From contig JAGCTY010000064.1 of the NCBI GenBank assembly GCA_017963105.1, forward strand, positions 1 to 55,174: a stretch of DNA of 55,174 bases, written 5' to 3'. This document shows, piece after piece, positions 34,046 to 44,607 of this stretch. Source of the stretch: Lentisphaeria bacterium (lineage in GTDB: Bacteria; Verrucomicrobiota; Lentisphaeria; Victivallales; UBA1829). The position numbers were made by a program, and so were the translations under genes. The notes under the pieces are model-generated. The model had not been told where the DNA came from, made no database searches, and was given only the letters and a program-made list of their open reading frames with translations. Each line of letters opens with the position of its first letter. Positions within the stretch are counted from its first letter, which is position 1.

Positions 34046-35131
34046 ATGCCTCAGAACACCCCATACGCCCCTTTCCGGCGGATTCCGCAAGGCACCCGCA
34101 TCCTGCTGGCATTCAGCGGCGGAGTCGATTCCACCGTCGCCGCCGTCCTCGCGCTCCGCGCCGGTTATCAGGTCACGGGCGTCCACATGACGCTCCTTCC
34201 CGGCGGCGAATCCGCCCGGCAGAAGGCCGAAGAGGCCGCCGCGAAGCTCGGGATCGAACTGATCCACGCGGACCGCTCAAAAGAGTTCGAACAATCCGTC
34301 CTGCGTCCGAGCTGGGACATGTACAAGTCCGGCTTCACGCCGAACCCGTGCGCGATCTGCAATCCCGCGGTCAAGTTCGGTTCGCTCATGCCACTGATGG
34401 AACAGCTCGGCTGTGCGGCGTTCGCCACCGGCCATTACGCGAAAGCAATCGACGCCGAAGACGGCAAAACCGCCCTCGCCCGCGGTTCGTATCGCGAAAA
34501 GGACCAGTCATATTTCCTCTTCGGTCTCTCGCAGGAACAGCTCTCGCGCATCGTCTTCCCGCTCGGCGGCATGACGAAACCCGAGGTGCGCGAGATCGCC
34601 CGCGAGCTCGGGCTCCCGAACGCCGAATCGAAGGAAAGCCAGGACGCATGCTTTATGCCGCCGGACAAGACTGCCGCCGAATTCCTGCACGAACACTTCG
34701 GCGAACGCGTCCCCGGCGGGACGTTCGTTTCCGCCCCGGACGGCCGCATTCTCGGGCGGCACGACGGCATTTACGCGTACACGATCGGGCAACGGAAAGG
34801 CACCGGCGTGGCGATGGGCGTCCCCGCCTGGGTCAGCCGCATCGACGCGGGCGAAAACAAGGTCTGGCTCACGACCAATCCGGACGATCTGCTGCGCGAC
34901 GCGCTCGTGCTGCCGTGCGCCCGCTGGATCACGAAGCCAGCCGAAGCCGTCGAATTCCGCGCGCAGGTGCAGATACGCTACCGGTCGCGCCCCGCGGACG
35001 CCCGCGTCCTGCTCTCACCCAACGGCGTGGTCTTCATCAAGTTCGACGTTCCGCAGCGGGCGGTCACGCCCGGACAGGCGGCGGTCATCTACGACGGGGA
35101 AACTCTCCTCGGCGGCGGCTGGATCCCCTGA
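34046..35131 (+). CDS. mnmA: tRNA-specific 2-thiouridylase MnmA
   Basis: The 361-residue enzyme adds sulphur to U34 of tRNA-Lys, -Glu and -Gln, using ATP and a persulphide relay. The PP-loop is FSGGVDSTVAAVLAL. The first active cysteine region is FTPNPCAICNPAVKFG, and the second is ESKESQDACFM. The C-terminal beta domain has YAYTIGQRKGTGVAMG. The PP-loop is close to the N-terminus, as expected. Its substrate class includes the tRNA-Gln(TTG) gene in this window. It is the last gene of the operon. Confidence 0.95.
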   Translation: MPQNTPYAPFRRIPQGTRILLAFSGGVDSTVAAVLALRAGYQVTGVHMTLLPGGESARQKAEEAAAKLGIELIHADRSKEFEQSVLRPSWDMYKSGFTPNPCAICNPAVKFGSLMPLMEQLGCAAFATGHYAKAIDAEDGKTALARGSYREKDQSYFLFGLSQEQLSRIVFPLGGMTKPEVREIARELGLPNAESKESQDACFMPPDKTAAEFLHEHFGERVPGGTFVSAPDGRILGRHDGIYAYTIGQRKGTGVAMGVPAWVSRIDAGENKVWLTTNPDDLLRDALVLPCARWITKPAEAVEFRAQVQIRYRSRPADARVLLSPNGVVFIKFDVPQRAVTPGQAAVIYDGETLLGGGWIP

Positions 35132-35195
35132 CTCGCTGAATCCGGGCACAATACGCCCGCCCCCTCCCCTGTTCAAAAAAAAGGAAAAAGGCGGA

Positions 35196-36887
35196 TTACG
35201 CCTGCGGTTTGTTTTGTGGCGAATCGCTGCTGACCGCGACCACCGCGGCACGCCCGAAAACATCGGACGGCGTACGGGCCAGCACCACGACGCGCGGTTC
35301 GCCGTCGATATCGAACTCGCGGACGATCGTCTTGCCGGAGTCGAACGCCTCGCGCACCGCCCGGTCCATGCCGATATCCCGGAGCCACGGCACCTCGTTG
35401 ATGTTCTTCCACAGGAGCTCGCCCTTCTGCTCCACGTCGCCGAACTGCATGTGGTAGTCGATGATGCGTCCTTCGCGGTCCGTCACCAGCACGCGCACCG
35501 GCAGGGATTCATAGACTTTTTCCGACAGCACGCGTCTTCTGCGGCGCGCGCGAATGGAAAGCAGGGTCAGCATCGTCAGTCCGAACAGCACGGCGGCGTT
35601 TGCCGCGAGCAGCGCGAAGATGCGCTTCTTCGTCCAGGTGGGATACACCCTCCTCTGCGGCGCATTTTTCGTGGTCGTGTTCGCCACGATCACGTTTTCC
35701 GGGAAATCGGCCAGCAGGTTCAGGCGGTAGCGCTTCTGCGCCGCCTCGTTGAGCCAGAGATCGTCGTTTTCAGCAATGGCCGCCGGAACGCTTTTCCGCG
35801 ACAGATACAGAGAATCCTTGCTCAGCTGTTCCAGCAGGTCACCGACCTGAATCGCCAGATTGTTCATGGAACGGCAGAATCCGCCGACCTCGTTTTTCCG
35901 CACGGGCGGCGTGTCCGAGAAGACCGGGCACGCGTCGAAGGAATCGGGCAGCCATTCCACTGGGTCCTGACCATGCTCGACCGAGGAGAGCGACACGATG
36001 ACCGTGTCCGGCTGGATTTCCGCCTTGAGGCTCGTCGCAAACGCCTTCTTCATCTCCGCGATGTCCGCCTCGGTCACGTCCCGTTTCGGGATTTCCGGGA
36101 TCAGGATGGTCTTCAGCGTCTTCCCCGGACCGAGCTTCGCCCGGTACGCGGTCTCCTTCTCCGCGTTCCATATCCTGCCGGATGTCAGCAGGATGACTTT
36201 CTTTGTCTTCGGGAACACCGACAACGCCAGATCCGTATTCGGCCACGGGTCGACCGGATGAAGGATCGCAAATGCATTGGGAAATATCGCGGGTCCGGTC
36301 GCGTTGCCGTCCTTTCGCGGCTCGCGGACCGATTCGTCGAACGACGACACCCCGGCGAACAGGATAACCATATCGTCCCGCTCCGGGTCCTTTTCGAAAT
36401 TGCCGTTCCCGTTCCGGGCAATATCGTTCAACGCGGAGGATATCCCGTCCGAAGCGACCACGATCAGCGCATCGGCTCCCGGCCAGTTTTTTTCCAGCAG
36501 GGGTTGAAGCTGTTCCCAGGCCCACGCGCGGGAGGAGGTCGTATTGTACAGTTCGCGGATCATCTGCACATCCACGGATTCGAGGAACCACGGATTGTGG
36601 GAGACCGCTTGTTCGGAGTAACGCTCCGCGGACGGGGTTTCCCTCCATTTCCGCACGATTTCGCGATAGTCTTTCTGATGGCGGAGCCTTGCCTCTTCCA
36701 GTCCGTCGAGGAATGCGTCGCGATCCTCTTTCGAGGTCTCGGCGGAAAACAGGACAAGCACCTTCCCGAATCGCGGCGGATTCGGCTTCGATTCCGCGGC
36801 GCCGGCCTCCGACACAAGGAAAAATGCCGCCCACGCCGCGAACAACGCGGACACGAACAAAAACTGTTTCAACGCCATACGCTTCAC
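35196..36887 (-). CDS. Membrane sensor with periplasmic binding-protein-like domain and PAS, no output domain
   Basis: The 563-residue protein has an N-terminal membrane/signal segment and a periplasmic domain (about residues 35-310) like the ABC-substrate-binding type sensor module of some hybrid kinases (KVLVLFSAETSKEDRDAFLD; ADALIVVASDGISSAL; KKVILLTSGRIW). A second membrane segment follows (IFALLAANAAVLFGLTMLTL). A PAS domain comes last (LPVRVLVTDREGRIIDYHMQ). The chain then stops: there is no histidine kinase, GGDEF or methyl-accepting domain. The start is uncertain; GTG at 36887 has AGAGGG upstream, and ATG at 36878 is possible. It faces away from the GT2 operon. Confidence 0.7.
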   Translation of the reverse strand: MKRMALKQFLFVSALFAAWAAFFLVSEAGAAESKPNPPRFGKVLVLFSAETSKEDRDAFLDGLEEARLRHQKDYREIVRKWRETPSAERYSEQAVSHNPWFLESVDVQMIRELYNTTSSRAWAWEQLQPLLEKNWPGADALIVVASDGISSALNDIARNGNGNFEKDPERDDMVILFAGVSSFDESVREPRKDGNATGPAIFPNAFAILHPVDPWPNTDLALSVFPKTKKVILLTSGRIWNAEKETAYRAKLGPGKTLKTILIPEIPKRDVTEADIAEMKKAFATSLKAEIQPDTVIVSLSSVEHGQDPVEWLPDSFDACPVFSDTPPVRKNEVGGFCRSMNNLAIQVGDLLEQLSKDSLYLSRKSVPAAIAENDDLWLNEAAQKRYRLNLLADFPENVIVANTTTKNAPQRRVYPTWTKKRIFALLAANAAVLFGLTMLTLLSIRARRRRRVLSEKVYESLPVRVLVTDREGRIIDYHMQFGDVEQKGELLWKNINEVPWLRDIGMDRAVREAFDSGKTIVREFDIDGEPRVVVLARTPSDVFGRAAVVAVSSDSPQNKPQA

Positions 36888-36938
36888 AGGCAGTTTCCCT
36901 CTGCTCAAAATTCAGCCACGGAAGAATGTTTAAAAGAT

Positions 36939-36967
36939 ACAATACAGCGGAATCCGCGTATTTTCAA
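36939..36967 (-). promoter_or_regulatory. Promoter of the orphan sensor gene
   Basis: Minus strand: TTGAAA (36967-36962), 17 nt, then TATTGT (36944-36939). The 327-bp gap 36888-37214 contains this promoter and the divergent one at 37122-37150; the 150 bp between them shows no further clear signal. Confidence 0.65.
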
Positions 36968-37121
36968 GCAAATTAAATGTTTTTCCCGAAAGAAAGCGGC
37001 GGACATCCGGGCCCGGCGTCTGTTGACCGCGTCCGGCGCGGATATAACGTTAAAAAGTGCAGGATAATCCCGTGTTTTTCGAACAGGGAAAAAGATTTTC
37101 CGATTTTTTATTGTTTTGCGC

Positions 37122-37150
37122 TTGAAAAAAGTTAGAATCGAAACTATATT
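37122..37150 (+). promoter_or_regulatory. Promoter of the GT2-pseudopilin-GH-PA14 operon
   Basis: TTGAAA (37122-37127), 17 nt, then TATATT (37145-37150). The start of transcription is near 37157, which supports the ATG at 37215 as the first codon. Confidence 0.7.
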
Positions 37151-37214
37151 GATTCCGGAAAGCAACGGGTTTCTTGATTTTGAGCTCAAAACCGCACAGA
37201 CGTATCCGCAAACC

Positions 37215-38825
37215 ATGAAAAATGACCCTCTGACAGAACAATTCCTGCGGAAGCACGGCGACCTCTGCGCCGCGAAGACGACCGGAACAGGTCAGAAGGT
37301 CTACTACATCCTGATCGCCGCAGCACTGCTTTTCCTCCTCAAATACCGCTGGGATTTCTTCGTCTTCGCCGTGTCCGCGTGGCTGATCGTCTGCTACGGC
37401 GTTTCGGCGATTCTGAGGTTAACCGCGGCCGCCATGCCGTTCCTCCACCGCGACAGTGCGAGAAAATCCGGCAGAAAACAGAAGATCAAACTCAATGATC
37501 TGCCGGTCTACACGATCCTCCTGCCGCTGTACCGCGAATCCGCCGTAACGGAAAAGATCCTGAAGCGCATCGCCGCCCTGAAATACCCGAAGGACAGGCT
37601 CGACGTGAAGCTCCTGCTGGAACAGGACGACGCGGAGACGCGGCGCGCGCTGGCGGCCTGCACACTGCCGCCGTACTGCTCCGTCGTGGAGGTCCCGGAC
37701 GGCCCCATCCGCACCAAACCGCGCGCGTGCAATTACGGGCTCGCGGAGGCGCGCGGGCGCTACTGTGTCATTTATGACGCGGAGGACAAGCCGGAGCCGG
37801 ACCAGCTGAAGAAAGCCGTGGCGGCGTTCCGGCGCGAGGACACGGACGGGCGGCTGCTGTGCGTGCAGGCGAGCCTGAATTATTACAACGCGAAACAGAA
37901 CTGGCTCACGAAATTCTTCACGGTGGAGTACAGCACCTATTTCGACCTCACGCTCGGCGGGCTTCAGGCGTTCCGCCTGCCGCTCCCGCTCGGCGGCACC
38001 TCGAACCATTTCAAAACCGCCGAACTTCGCGAACTGGGCGGCTGGGACCCGTTCAACGTCACGGAGGACTGCGACCTCGGCATCCGCCTGTACGAACACG
38101 GCTGGCGCACGGTCCTGCTGGACTCGACCACATGGGAGGAGGCGAACTCCAGCCTGTGGAACTGGATCCGCCAGCGGTCTCGCTGGGTGAAGGGGTTCCT
38201 TCAGACGCATCTGGTGCATTACCGGCATCCGCTGGACACGGTGCGGCGGCTGTCGCTCCGGGGCGCGCTCGGATGCTATTTCCTGGTCGGCGGCTCGGTG
38301 CTGATGATGCTCATGAACCTCGTTTTCTGGCCGCTCGTCGTGCTGTATCTGGCGCTGCTCTGCCACGGATGCCTGCACGGCGAAACGCTGCTCTCGCAGA
38401 TCGTGGGGCCGCATACGGGCGAAACGCTCTACCGCGGCGTCGCGCTCGGGGCTTTTTCGCTGAAAGCGTGGCCGCTGATCTACGCCGGACCGAACGAAAA
38501 CCCGTTCCTGGCCGCGTCATCGCAGGTCTTCTTCGCGTGCTCGTGCGCGCTCTTTCTGACGAACTTCCTGCTGATCCTGGTCCATGTCGCGGCATGCGTC
38601 CGCCGCAAATTCTACTTCCTGATCCCGTGGGCACTCCTCATGCCGTTCTACTGGATTCTGATCTCCGTCGGCGCATGGAAGGGCGTGCTCCAGCTCATCA
38701 CGAAGCCGTTCTACTGGGAGAAGACGATCCACGGACTGGACGCCGCACCGCAGGAAAAAGAGGAAAAATCATCCGCACCCGCGCGGAAACTCTCCTCCGT
38801 CAACGCGGAGGCCACGGCAAAATGA
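37215..38825 (+). CDS. Processive-type GT2 membrane glycosyltransferase (cellulose/hyaluronan-synthase-like)
   Basis: A 536-residue protein with N-terminal hydrophobic segments (about residues 28-65), a cytoplasmic GT-A domain and about four C-terminal membrane segments. The catalytic signature is full: [36 protein letters not shown], the DxD-like [20 protein letters not shown] (TED) and QRSRWVKG (Q-x-x-R-W). This is the plan of synthases that polymerise and export a glycan chain. There is no PilZ domain, so no sign of c-di-GMP control. No Shine-Dalgarno is obvious before the ATG. The three genes downstream are closely coupled. Confidence 0.9.
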   Translation: MKNDPLTEQFLRKHGDLCAAKTTGTGQKVYYILIAAALLFLLKYRWDFFVFAVSAWLIVCYGVSAILRLTAAAMPFLHRDSARKSGRKQKIKLNDLPVYTILLPLYRESAVTEKILKRIAALKYPKDRLDVKLLLEQDDAETRRALAACTLPPYCSVVEVPDGPIRTKPRACNYGLAEARGRYCVIYDAEDKPEPDQLKKAVAAFRREDTDGRLLCVQASLNYYNAKQNWLTKFFTVEYSTYFDLTLGGLQAFRLPLPLGGTSNHFKTAELRELGGWDPFNVTEDCDLGIRLYEHGWRTVLLDSTTWEEANSSLWNWIRQRSRWVKGFLQTHLVHYRHPLDTVRRLSLRGALGCYFLVGGSVLMMLMNLVFWPLVVLYLALLCHGCLHGETLLSQIVGPHTGETLYRGVALGAFSLKAWPLIYAGPNENPFLAASSQVFFACSCALFLTNFLLILVHVAACVRRKFYFLIPWALLMPFYWILISVGAWKGVLQLITKPFYWEKTIHGLDAAPQEKEEKSSAPARKLSSVNAEATAK

Positions 38826-38881
38826 ACCCGCACACCCATTTCAGCTCAACATACCGCGCAACAGAAGGAAAGGAGACCGCA

Positions 38882-39649
38882 ATGACGCATCCAGCACGAA
38901 ATCCGTCCCCCCGCCACCGGAGAACCCCGACAGGCCCGGTCCGCGCCGGGCGCCGCGCATTCACGTTGATCGAACTCCTGATCGTGATCGCGATCATCGC
39001 GATCCTGGCGGGCATTCTGATACCCGCGGTCCACAAGGCGAAGAAAAAAGCGCTCCAGACGCAGTGTCTGTCCAACCTGCGCCAGCTCGGACAGGGCTGC
39101 CGGATGTATCAGGACGCCTACGATGATTATTTCCCGGGGTGGCTCTCCAGGCTCGCGAACGACGACACGATCTCCGATCCGAGACTCTTCGTGTGCCCGC
39201 TGGACCCCGACCCGAAGAACGACAAATGGGGCGTGCGTTCCGCCAACCGCCACGCGCAGAGCCCGGACTTCGACTCCGTGAAATGTACGTTCGACGGATT
39301 CGCGCCCTACCACAAGGGCTGGGGACCGCCGAACACGAAGGAGGTCGAGCATGTGAGCTACATCTACGAATTCTGCGCGGGATTCTGGCCGGACAGCTGG
39401 GGCGGCGACTCCGTGGCCGACGACGGCGGCAACTCGGCGACCGTCAAGCCGGACAACACCGGCACATGGCAGTCCGTGAAGCAGAACGTGCTCGCCGTGC
39501 GGCATGACTGGATCGACAAGATCCCGATGATCCGATGCTTCTGGCACGCGGACATCCAGCGCATGGACGTCATCATGAACATCTCCACGCAGGGCAACAT
39601 CTACCTGAGCAAATCCAAATGGCAGGAAGGAACCTGGGGCGGCCAATGA
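38882..39649 (+). CDS. Type II secretion-like pseudopilin
   Basis: A 255-residue protein with a long basic leader and a prepilin cleavage/methylation motif [20 protein letters not shown], followed by [20 protein letters not shown]. This is the arrangement of the numerous pseudopilins of Lentisphaerae, Planctomycetes and Verrucomicrobia. The residue before Phe is Ala, not the usual Gly. The C-terminal half carries a Cys-rich and Trp-rich domain without the typical H-x9-DG ending (here [15 protein letters not shown]). The ATG at 38882 has GAAAGGAGA. An ATG overlapping the GT2 stop (38822) is a less likely start. Its neighbours suggest a role with secreted glycan enzymes. Confidence 0.88.
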   Translation: MTHPARNPSPRHRRTPTGPVRAGRRAFTLIELLIVIAIIAILAGILIPAVHKAKKKALQTQCLSNLRQLGQGCRMYQDAYDDYFPGWLSRLANDDTISDPRLFVCPLDPDPKNDKWGVRSANRHAQSPDFDSVKCTFDGFAPYHKGWGPPNTKEVEHVSYIYEFCAGFWPDSWGGDSVADDGGNSATVKPDNTGTWQSVKQNVLAVRHDWIDKIPMIRCFWHADIQRMDVIMNISTQGNIYLSKSKWQEGTWGGQ

Positions 39650-42183
39650 ACACCCTTCCGCACGGCGGCGCATCCTGCTCACGCGCCGCCGGAAACGTCT
39701 GCAAGCTCAAATCCGGGGCGCGGATACCGCGATCCCTGAGCTGCTTCGTCGTTTCTCTGCTGCTGTTCGCCGTCGGAATCCTCCCCGCGTCCGCCGCCGA
39801 ATACGTCTGGATGGCCGCGGATCAGAACGGTTCGCGCGAGCTGGCAGCAGGGCAGGACGGCACTGTGACAACATCCGCGCACATGCCGGGCAATCTGCGG
39901 ATTTACCGGAGCGCGAAACGCGAGACGCTTGCGCCGGACCGGGCGGCATTTCAGGCGGGGACGCTGTCGTTCCCGCTCAAACTGACCGGCTGCGCGAATC
40001 CCGTGAAGGCATGGATCTTCGCGAAGGACAAGGAAGGGAACTGGTTCCAGAGCGAACATGAATACGCGGTCGCGCCGGACGCGGAGACCGTGCTGGAACT
40101 GCCGCTGGACGAACCCGGCGCGATGCTCCCCGTCGGGCACAACGGCGCATGGACCGCGCAGACCGCGTCCGCGATGTTCGAATACGGCGTGACGCTCTTC
40201 GGCGAAGAAGACGGCGAAATCGTGCTGGAATGCCGCCCGCCGGCCTCCTCCGGCTCCCGGCGCCGCCCCGCGCTCCGCATCCTCGAATGGAATCTCCCCG
40301 GCAGCGTCGGCAGGGAATGCCTGCTGGAATCGCGGTTCCGGCTTTCGCGCGAGTATTTCAACCCGTTCGACCCGGACGAAATCCAGGTCGATTACGAGCT
40401 CGAAACGGTCTCCGCAGACGGCAAGACGGAAACGCACCGCTGGCCCGCCTATTACGCGCAGGATTTCACCCGGTCGCGCCATTTCGCGCAGGAGACAGTC
40501 CGCCCGTCCGGTTCGCCGTACTGGGCGTTCCGCATGACGCCCCACGCCGAGGGGAAGTTCCGCGTGCGTCTGGTCGCGCTCGACCGGTCCGACCCGGCGC
40601 ATCCCGAGGAGACCGCGACCGAATGGCGCACGGTCGAAGCGATGCCGTCGGACCGGCACGGCTCCGTGCGCGTGTGCGCGTCCGATCCGCGCTTTTTCGA
40701 GCACACGGACGGGACGTTCTACTACCCGCTGGGGCTGAACATCCATGCGAACGCGGATTTCCGGAGCGAGATGGATTTCGCGTGGCACCATGTCCCCGAC
40801 CGCAAGACGTACGACTACGATGATTATTTCGGGAAATGCGGCAAGTTCGGGATCGACCTCGTGGAGATCTGGATGGCGTCGTGGACCTGCGCGATCGAGT
40901 GGACCTCCGCGATGGATTATTTCTACGGCGTCGGGCGCTACAACCAGGCGAACGCCTGGCGGCTCGACCACATGTTCAAAACGGCGGCGGAAAACGGCGT
41001 CGCGATCAACCTCGTGCTCGACTCGCACGGCAAACTCTCGACCGGCGTCGACCCGGAATGGGATCAGAACCCGTTCAACGACAAACGGGCATTCAAGGCG
41101 GCCGACGGCGCATTTCTGAGCGAGCCGGCGAAATACTGGAAGGAACCGGAGGCGATCAGGCTCGACCGCAGGCGCGCCCGCTACATCGCCGCACGCTGGG
41201 GCTCCATGCCGAACCTCTTCGCCTACGAGTTCATGAGCGAGATCAACCTGGTGGACTATGCGGAGACCATGCTGAAGGACGGCACGCTGAAAAAATGGAC
41301 CGAGGACGCCGTCGCCTACCTGAGGACCGTCGACCAGGGCGGGCATCTGATCGCCACGCACGTCTCCGGCAACGCGGACACAAACAACGCCTACAAGGCG
41401 CTTTTCGAGCTGCCGGAATACACGCACGTGGTCGGCGATGCCTACCGCGGCACGGACATCACGTTCCTCACGCAGCTCTGCAACCAGGAACGCGTCATGG
41501 CCGTCTTCCGGCAGAAACCCGTGCTCGTCACCGAATTCGGCGAACCCTCGATCGTACATGCGGACATCCATTCCGGGCTATGGGGCGCGCCGTTCTTCAA
41601 CCAGGCGGGCACGCCCATGCTCTGGTGGCACGACAAGCTGTTCCTGGGCGAGGAAGGATCCCAGTACCCGCCGTTCGCGGAGTTCCTGCGCGAACTGGAT
41701 TTCCGCGGCTCGAAACAGGCGGTCCGCACCCTGACCTCAAGGATTGGTATCTCAAGCTCAAAACAACTCTATGCCTCCGCCGTGGTGGAAGCCGATCCCG
41801 TCTCCGCCGCGCTCTTTTTACAGGATGGGCACGCCCCCGTCGACTTATTCTCCCTCGGAAAGCGCGACGCCCTGCCCTGCCTGACCATGATCCTGCCCGG
41901 ATTCGGCGCGATCGGCTGGCTCTATGACGAAAAGGAGCTCGCCAGGCCGCCCGCGAACCCGAAGACCGCGCCGCTTCGCACCGGCATCCTGCTGGACGTG
42001 CCGCCCGCCCTGCCCCGCGGAAGCTACCGCGCGGAGTTTTATGACACGTGGGAAGGCGGGACCGTCGCGGAGTTCGAGTTCACGGCGGACGGAAAGCCCC
42101 GGCAGCTCCTCGTGCCTCCGTTCCATCTGGACATCGCGTTCAAGCTCCGGCGCGTCGCGGATGAGGAAGGAGCCGGGAAATGA
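39646..42183 (+). CDS. Secreted GH5-like glycoside hydrolase (clan GH-A TIM barrel)
   Basis: The 845-residue protein has a signal peptide after a polar start ([20 protein letters not shown]) and about 330 residues of beta-sandwich modules. A TIM barrel then opens with [15 protein letters not shown] and contains [10 protein letters not shown] and [12 protein letters not shown]. The probable acid/base is E532 in YEFMSEINL and the nucleophile E630 in [11 protein letters not shown]-terminal beta domain follows (about 700-845). Clan GH-A membership is secure from these motifs; the exact family and substrate are not. The start overlaps the pseudopilin stop (ATGA). Confidence 0.82.
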   Translation: MNTLPHGGASCSRAAGNVCKLKSGARIPRSLSCFVVSLLLFAVGILPASAAEYVWMAADQNGSRELAAGQDGTVTTSAHMPGNLRIYRSAKRETLAPDRAAFQAGTLSFPLKLTGCANPVKAWIFAKDKEGNWFQSEHEYAVAPDAETVLELPLDEPGAMLPVGHNGAWTAQTASAMFEYGVTLFGEEDGEIVLECRPPASSGSRRRPALRILEWNLPGSVGRECLLESRFRLSREYFNPFDPDEIQVDYELETVSADGKTETHRWPAYYAQDFTRSRHFAQETVRPSGSPYWAFRMTPHAEGKFRVRLVALDRSDPAHPEETATEWRTVEAMPSDRHGSVRVCASDPRFFEHTDGTFYYPLGLNIHANADFRSEMDFAWHHVPDRKTYDYDDYFGKCGKFGIDLVEIWMASWTCAIEWTSAMDYFYGVGRYNQANAWRLDHMFKTAAENGVAINLVLDSHGKLSTGVDPEWDQNPFNDKRAFKAADGAFLSEPAKYWKEPEAIRLDRRRARYIAARWGSMPNLFAYEFMSEINLVDYAETMLKDGTLKKWTEDAVAYLRTVDQGGHLIATHVSGNADTNNAYKALFELPEYTHVVGDAYRGTDITFLTQLCNQERVMAVFRQKPVLVTEFGEPSIVHADIHSGLWGAPFFNQAGTPMLWWHDKLFLGEEGSQYPPFAEFLRELDFRGSKQAVRTLTSRIGISSSKQLYASAVVEADPVSAALFLQDGHAPVDLFSLGKRDALPCLTMILPGFGAIGWLYDEKELARPPANPKTAPLRTGILLDVPPALPRGSYRAEFYDTWEGGTVAEFEFTADGKPRQLLVPPFHLDIAFKLRRVADEEGAGK

Positions 42184-44519
42184 AGCGTGCCCTTGCTGTT
42201 TTTCTGTGCATTCTGTCCGCCGTTTTCGCCTCGTTTGCGGTTTTCTGCGCCGAAAATGAGCAGAAGAAGCAGCCGAAACCGTCGGAACAGCCCGCCTGGC
42301 ACGCGGAAAAGGCGCGCTACCGGCTGACCGTCGAGGCGGACAAGCCGGACACATGGATGATCCTCGACGACACCGTGCTGTGCCTGCCGGACAACCTGGA
42401 CAACGGGATGGAGGTCTACGACGAAGCCGGGCAGAAACAGAAGTTCTACCGGTTCAAGGACGGCGGCGTCCAGTTCGACCAGGCGAAGGAGCCGCGCAGA
42501 CTGTACGTTTATTTCGGATTCCCGCTCCCCGCAAACGGCAGAAAACCGCCGTTCCCCAACGGCGGGCTCGAACGGAAAATCGAGAACGATCCGCTGATCC
42601 TGCGGCAGTCGGGCGTCGACTACGGCCTGATGCCGGAGGACTGGCGGCGTCATAACCTCGATCCGGCGAAAAAGAAGGCCGAGGATGAGAAGGCCGAGGA
42701 GAAGGATCGCGAAGCCGCAAAGAAACGCGTCGAGGAACTCGAAGCGCTGAAGGACAAGCCAGAGGAGCTCGAAAACCGCATCGACGCCGATCTTCGGGGA
42801 AAATTCGGACAGGACACCACGGAAATCCGCCCCGGAAACACCTTCCTGAACCACAGGGTCTACGAGGCGTACGAACGCGTCGCGCTCGCGTACAAGGGCA
42901 GCCTGATCGTCCCCGAATCCGGCGACTACGCGTTCCGCATCACCTCGAACGCCACGCGCATCCTGAACATCGACGGCAGGACGCTGATCCGCAAGTTCGG
43001 CGCGTCGTCCGTCCCCGCGTCAAACGACGTCACGGTCCATCTGGACGCGGGGCCGCACCCGCTGATCGCCGTCTACCACAGGATCTCCGGCGACTACATC
43101 TTCTCTCTCGAATGGAAACGGCCCGGCGATTCGGATTTCCGGCTGCTCACGGAGGGCGATTTCACGTCCGCGCCGCCGGTGCGCGTGCTGAAACTGGAGG
43201 ACATGGACGGCGGGACCTACCCGCTGTGCCGGCAGGACATCCGGTACATCTTCCACCTCGACAAGACCCGCCATGCGGCGCTCCGCGAACTTACGCCGCT
43301 CGACGACGCCTCCGCCGGATGCCGTATCGCCGTCGACGGAAAAGAATACACGGACGACCAGAGGTTTTTCGCCATTCCCGACGACGATTCCGCTACCGAA
43401 CTCCAACTGATCCCGCCGGACAAATCCGGCCTTTCTCAGATGGGTTTCAAAGTCAGGCCGCCCGACAAACGCTTTTTCCCGATCGATCCCGCCGTGAACC
43501 TGACGCTCTGGGCTCCGATCTTCCTGTACGATGACGAGACGCTGGAGCTCACGCGCGAAATCCGGTCGCGGATACCCGCGCCGCTCCGGCTCGAGCTGGA
43601 CGAGACGAAGCGGACAACGGCGGCGGACGGCACGGAAACGGAGGAACGGAAACGCGAGACGGTCCCCCTGCCCGAATTCCGACTTGCGTCGTTCGACCGG
43701 TTCGCGCAGGATTTGAGCTTGAAGACCTCGTCGCCGCTCGACGGCGCGGCGCTCGCGCAATCACCGCCGGACCTGAACTGGACAGCGGGCATCCCCGGAT
43801 TCGTCTTCGACTCCGCGGCGTTCGCGGTCGTCCCGGTCAGGGAGCTGAAGGACTTCACAGTCGGCGCGGACGGCCTTTACGACCGCGACGGCAAACGCCG
43901 GATCGTGCCGCTGCTGCACCGCCCCACCATGCACGAACTGCGCGCATGGGAGCTGCCGAAAACCATCGCGGCGGGACTTACGCCCGTCCGAACCGTGCTC
44001 GCCGCGGCTGAGGACCGCGACGGATTCGGCGACGCGCTGAAGGCCGAATTCGAAAAACACGGCGTCAAGCTCGAATTCTTCCCGTGGAAACGTTCGCAGA
44101 CCGGACGCGACACGCTGGAATCCCTGCCCAACCTCTTCGATGCGATCCGCACGACAAACGCCGACCGCGTACTGATCGTCCCGCCGTCCACCACGCGCCG
44201 CCTCATCCTTTCAACGCGCGAGGAATCCCGCATCGCCGCGTTCCTGCTCCAGGCCGTGCATGACTGCTCCGGCGTGTCCGGCGCGGTCCTCACCCCGCCC
44301 GTCGTCTTCGACGCGGAGGAATCCTCCCCCCGCCGCGACCGCGAGCTGACGGCGGAGCTTCGGGCGTTCCGGCGGATGTACGGCGCGGAGTTCCTGGAGC
44401 TCGCGCACGATTTCGAAGCCATCGCGAAAGACACCTCACGCCCGGCGGAGGAACGCAGCGCCCGTCTCGCCCGGTGCGTGGTCCGGGCGTTCCTGAACCT
44501 GGCGCCCGCCGAAGACTGA
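42180..44519 (+). CDS. Large secreted PA14-domain protein with SGNH-like C-terminal region
   Basis: A 779-residue protein with a signal peptide ([20 protein letters not shown]). An N-terminal beta region and a charged coiled-coil segment follow (about residues 160-205, KKKAEDEKAEEKDREAAKKR). A PA14-like domain spans about 220-320 (YKGSLIVPESGDYAFRITSN; LDAGPHPLIAVYHR). PA14 domains bind glycans. A long middle region is unassigned. The last 160 residues have alternating strands and helices (TVLAAAEDRDGFGDALKAEF; ADRVLIVPPSTTRR) reminiscent of an SGNH hydrolase, but the GDS serine is not visible. It starts within the stop of the GH gene (ATGA), so the two are co-translated. Confidence 0.75.
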   Translation: MKRALAVFLCILSAVFASFAVFCAENEQKKQPKPSEQPAWHAEKARYRLTVEADKPDTWMILDDTVLCLPDNLDNGMEVYDEAGQKQKFYRFKDGGVQFDQAKEPRRLYVYFGFPLPANGRKPPFPNGGLERKIENDPLILRQSGVDYGLMPEDWRRHNLDPAKKKAEDEKAEEKDREAAKKRVEELEALKDKPEELENRIDADLRGKFGQDTTEIRPGNTFLNHRVYEAYERVALAYKGSLIVPESGDYAFRITSNATRILNIDGRTLIRKFGASSVPASNDVTVHLDAGPHPLIAVYHRISGDYIFSLEWKRPGDSDFRLLTEGDFTSAPPVRVLKLEDMDGGTYPLCRQDIRYIFHLDKTRHAALRELTPLDDASAGCRIAVDGKEYTDDQRFFAIPDDDSATELQLIPPDKSGLSQMGFKVRPPDKRFFPIDPAVNLTLWAPIFLYDDETLELTREIRSRIPAPLRLELDETKRTTAADGTETEERKRETVPLPEFRLASFDRFAQDLSLKTSSPLDGAALAQSPPDLNWTAGIPGFVFDSAAFAVVPVRELKDFTVGADGLYDRDGKRRIVPLLHRPTMHELRAWELPKTIAAGLTPVRTVLAAAEDRDGFGDALKAEFEKHGVKLEFFPWKRSQTGRDTLESLPNLFDAIRTTNADRVLIVPPSTTRRLILSTREESRIAAFLLQAVHDCSGVSGAVLTPPVVFDAEESSPRRDRELTAELRAFRRMYGAEFLELAHDFEAIAKDTSRPAEERSARLARCVVRAFLNLAPAED

Positions 44520-44542
44520 AACGTCTTTTCCAGAAGATGAGA

Positions 44543-44580
44543 ACGCCTCGCCCGGTGCGGACCGGAGAAGGCGTGTTTTC
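44543..44580 (+). terminator. Terminator of the GT2-GH-PA14 operon
   Basis: ACGCCT (44543-44548) with AGGCGT (44569-44574), and an inner CCGGT/ACCGG stem, followed by GTTTTC. It sits in the 88-bp gap between convergent genes. Confidence 0.7.
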
Positions 44581-44607
44581 TGTTCAAGAATGCAGGGGGA
44601 AGGACCG

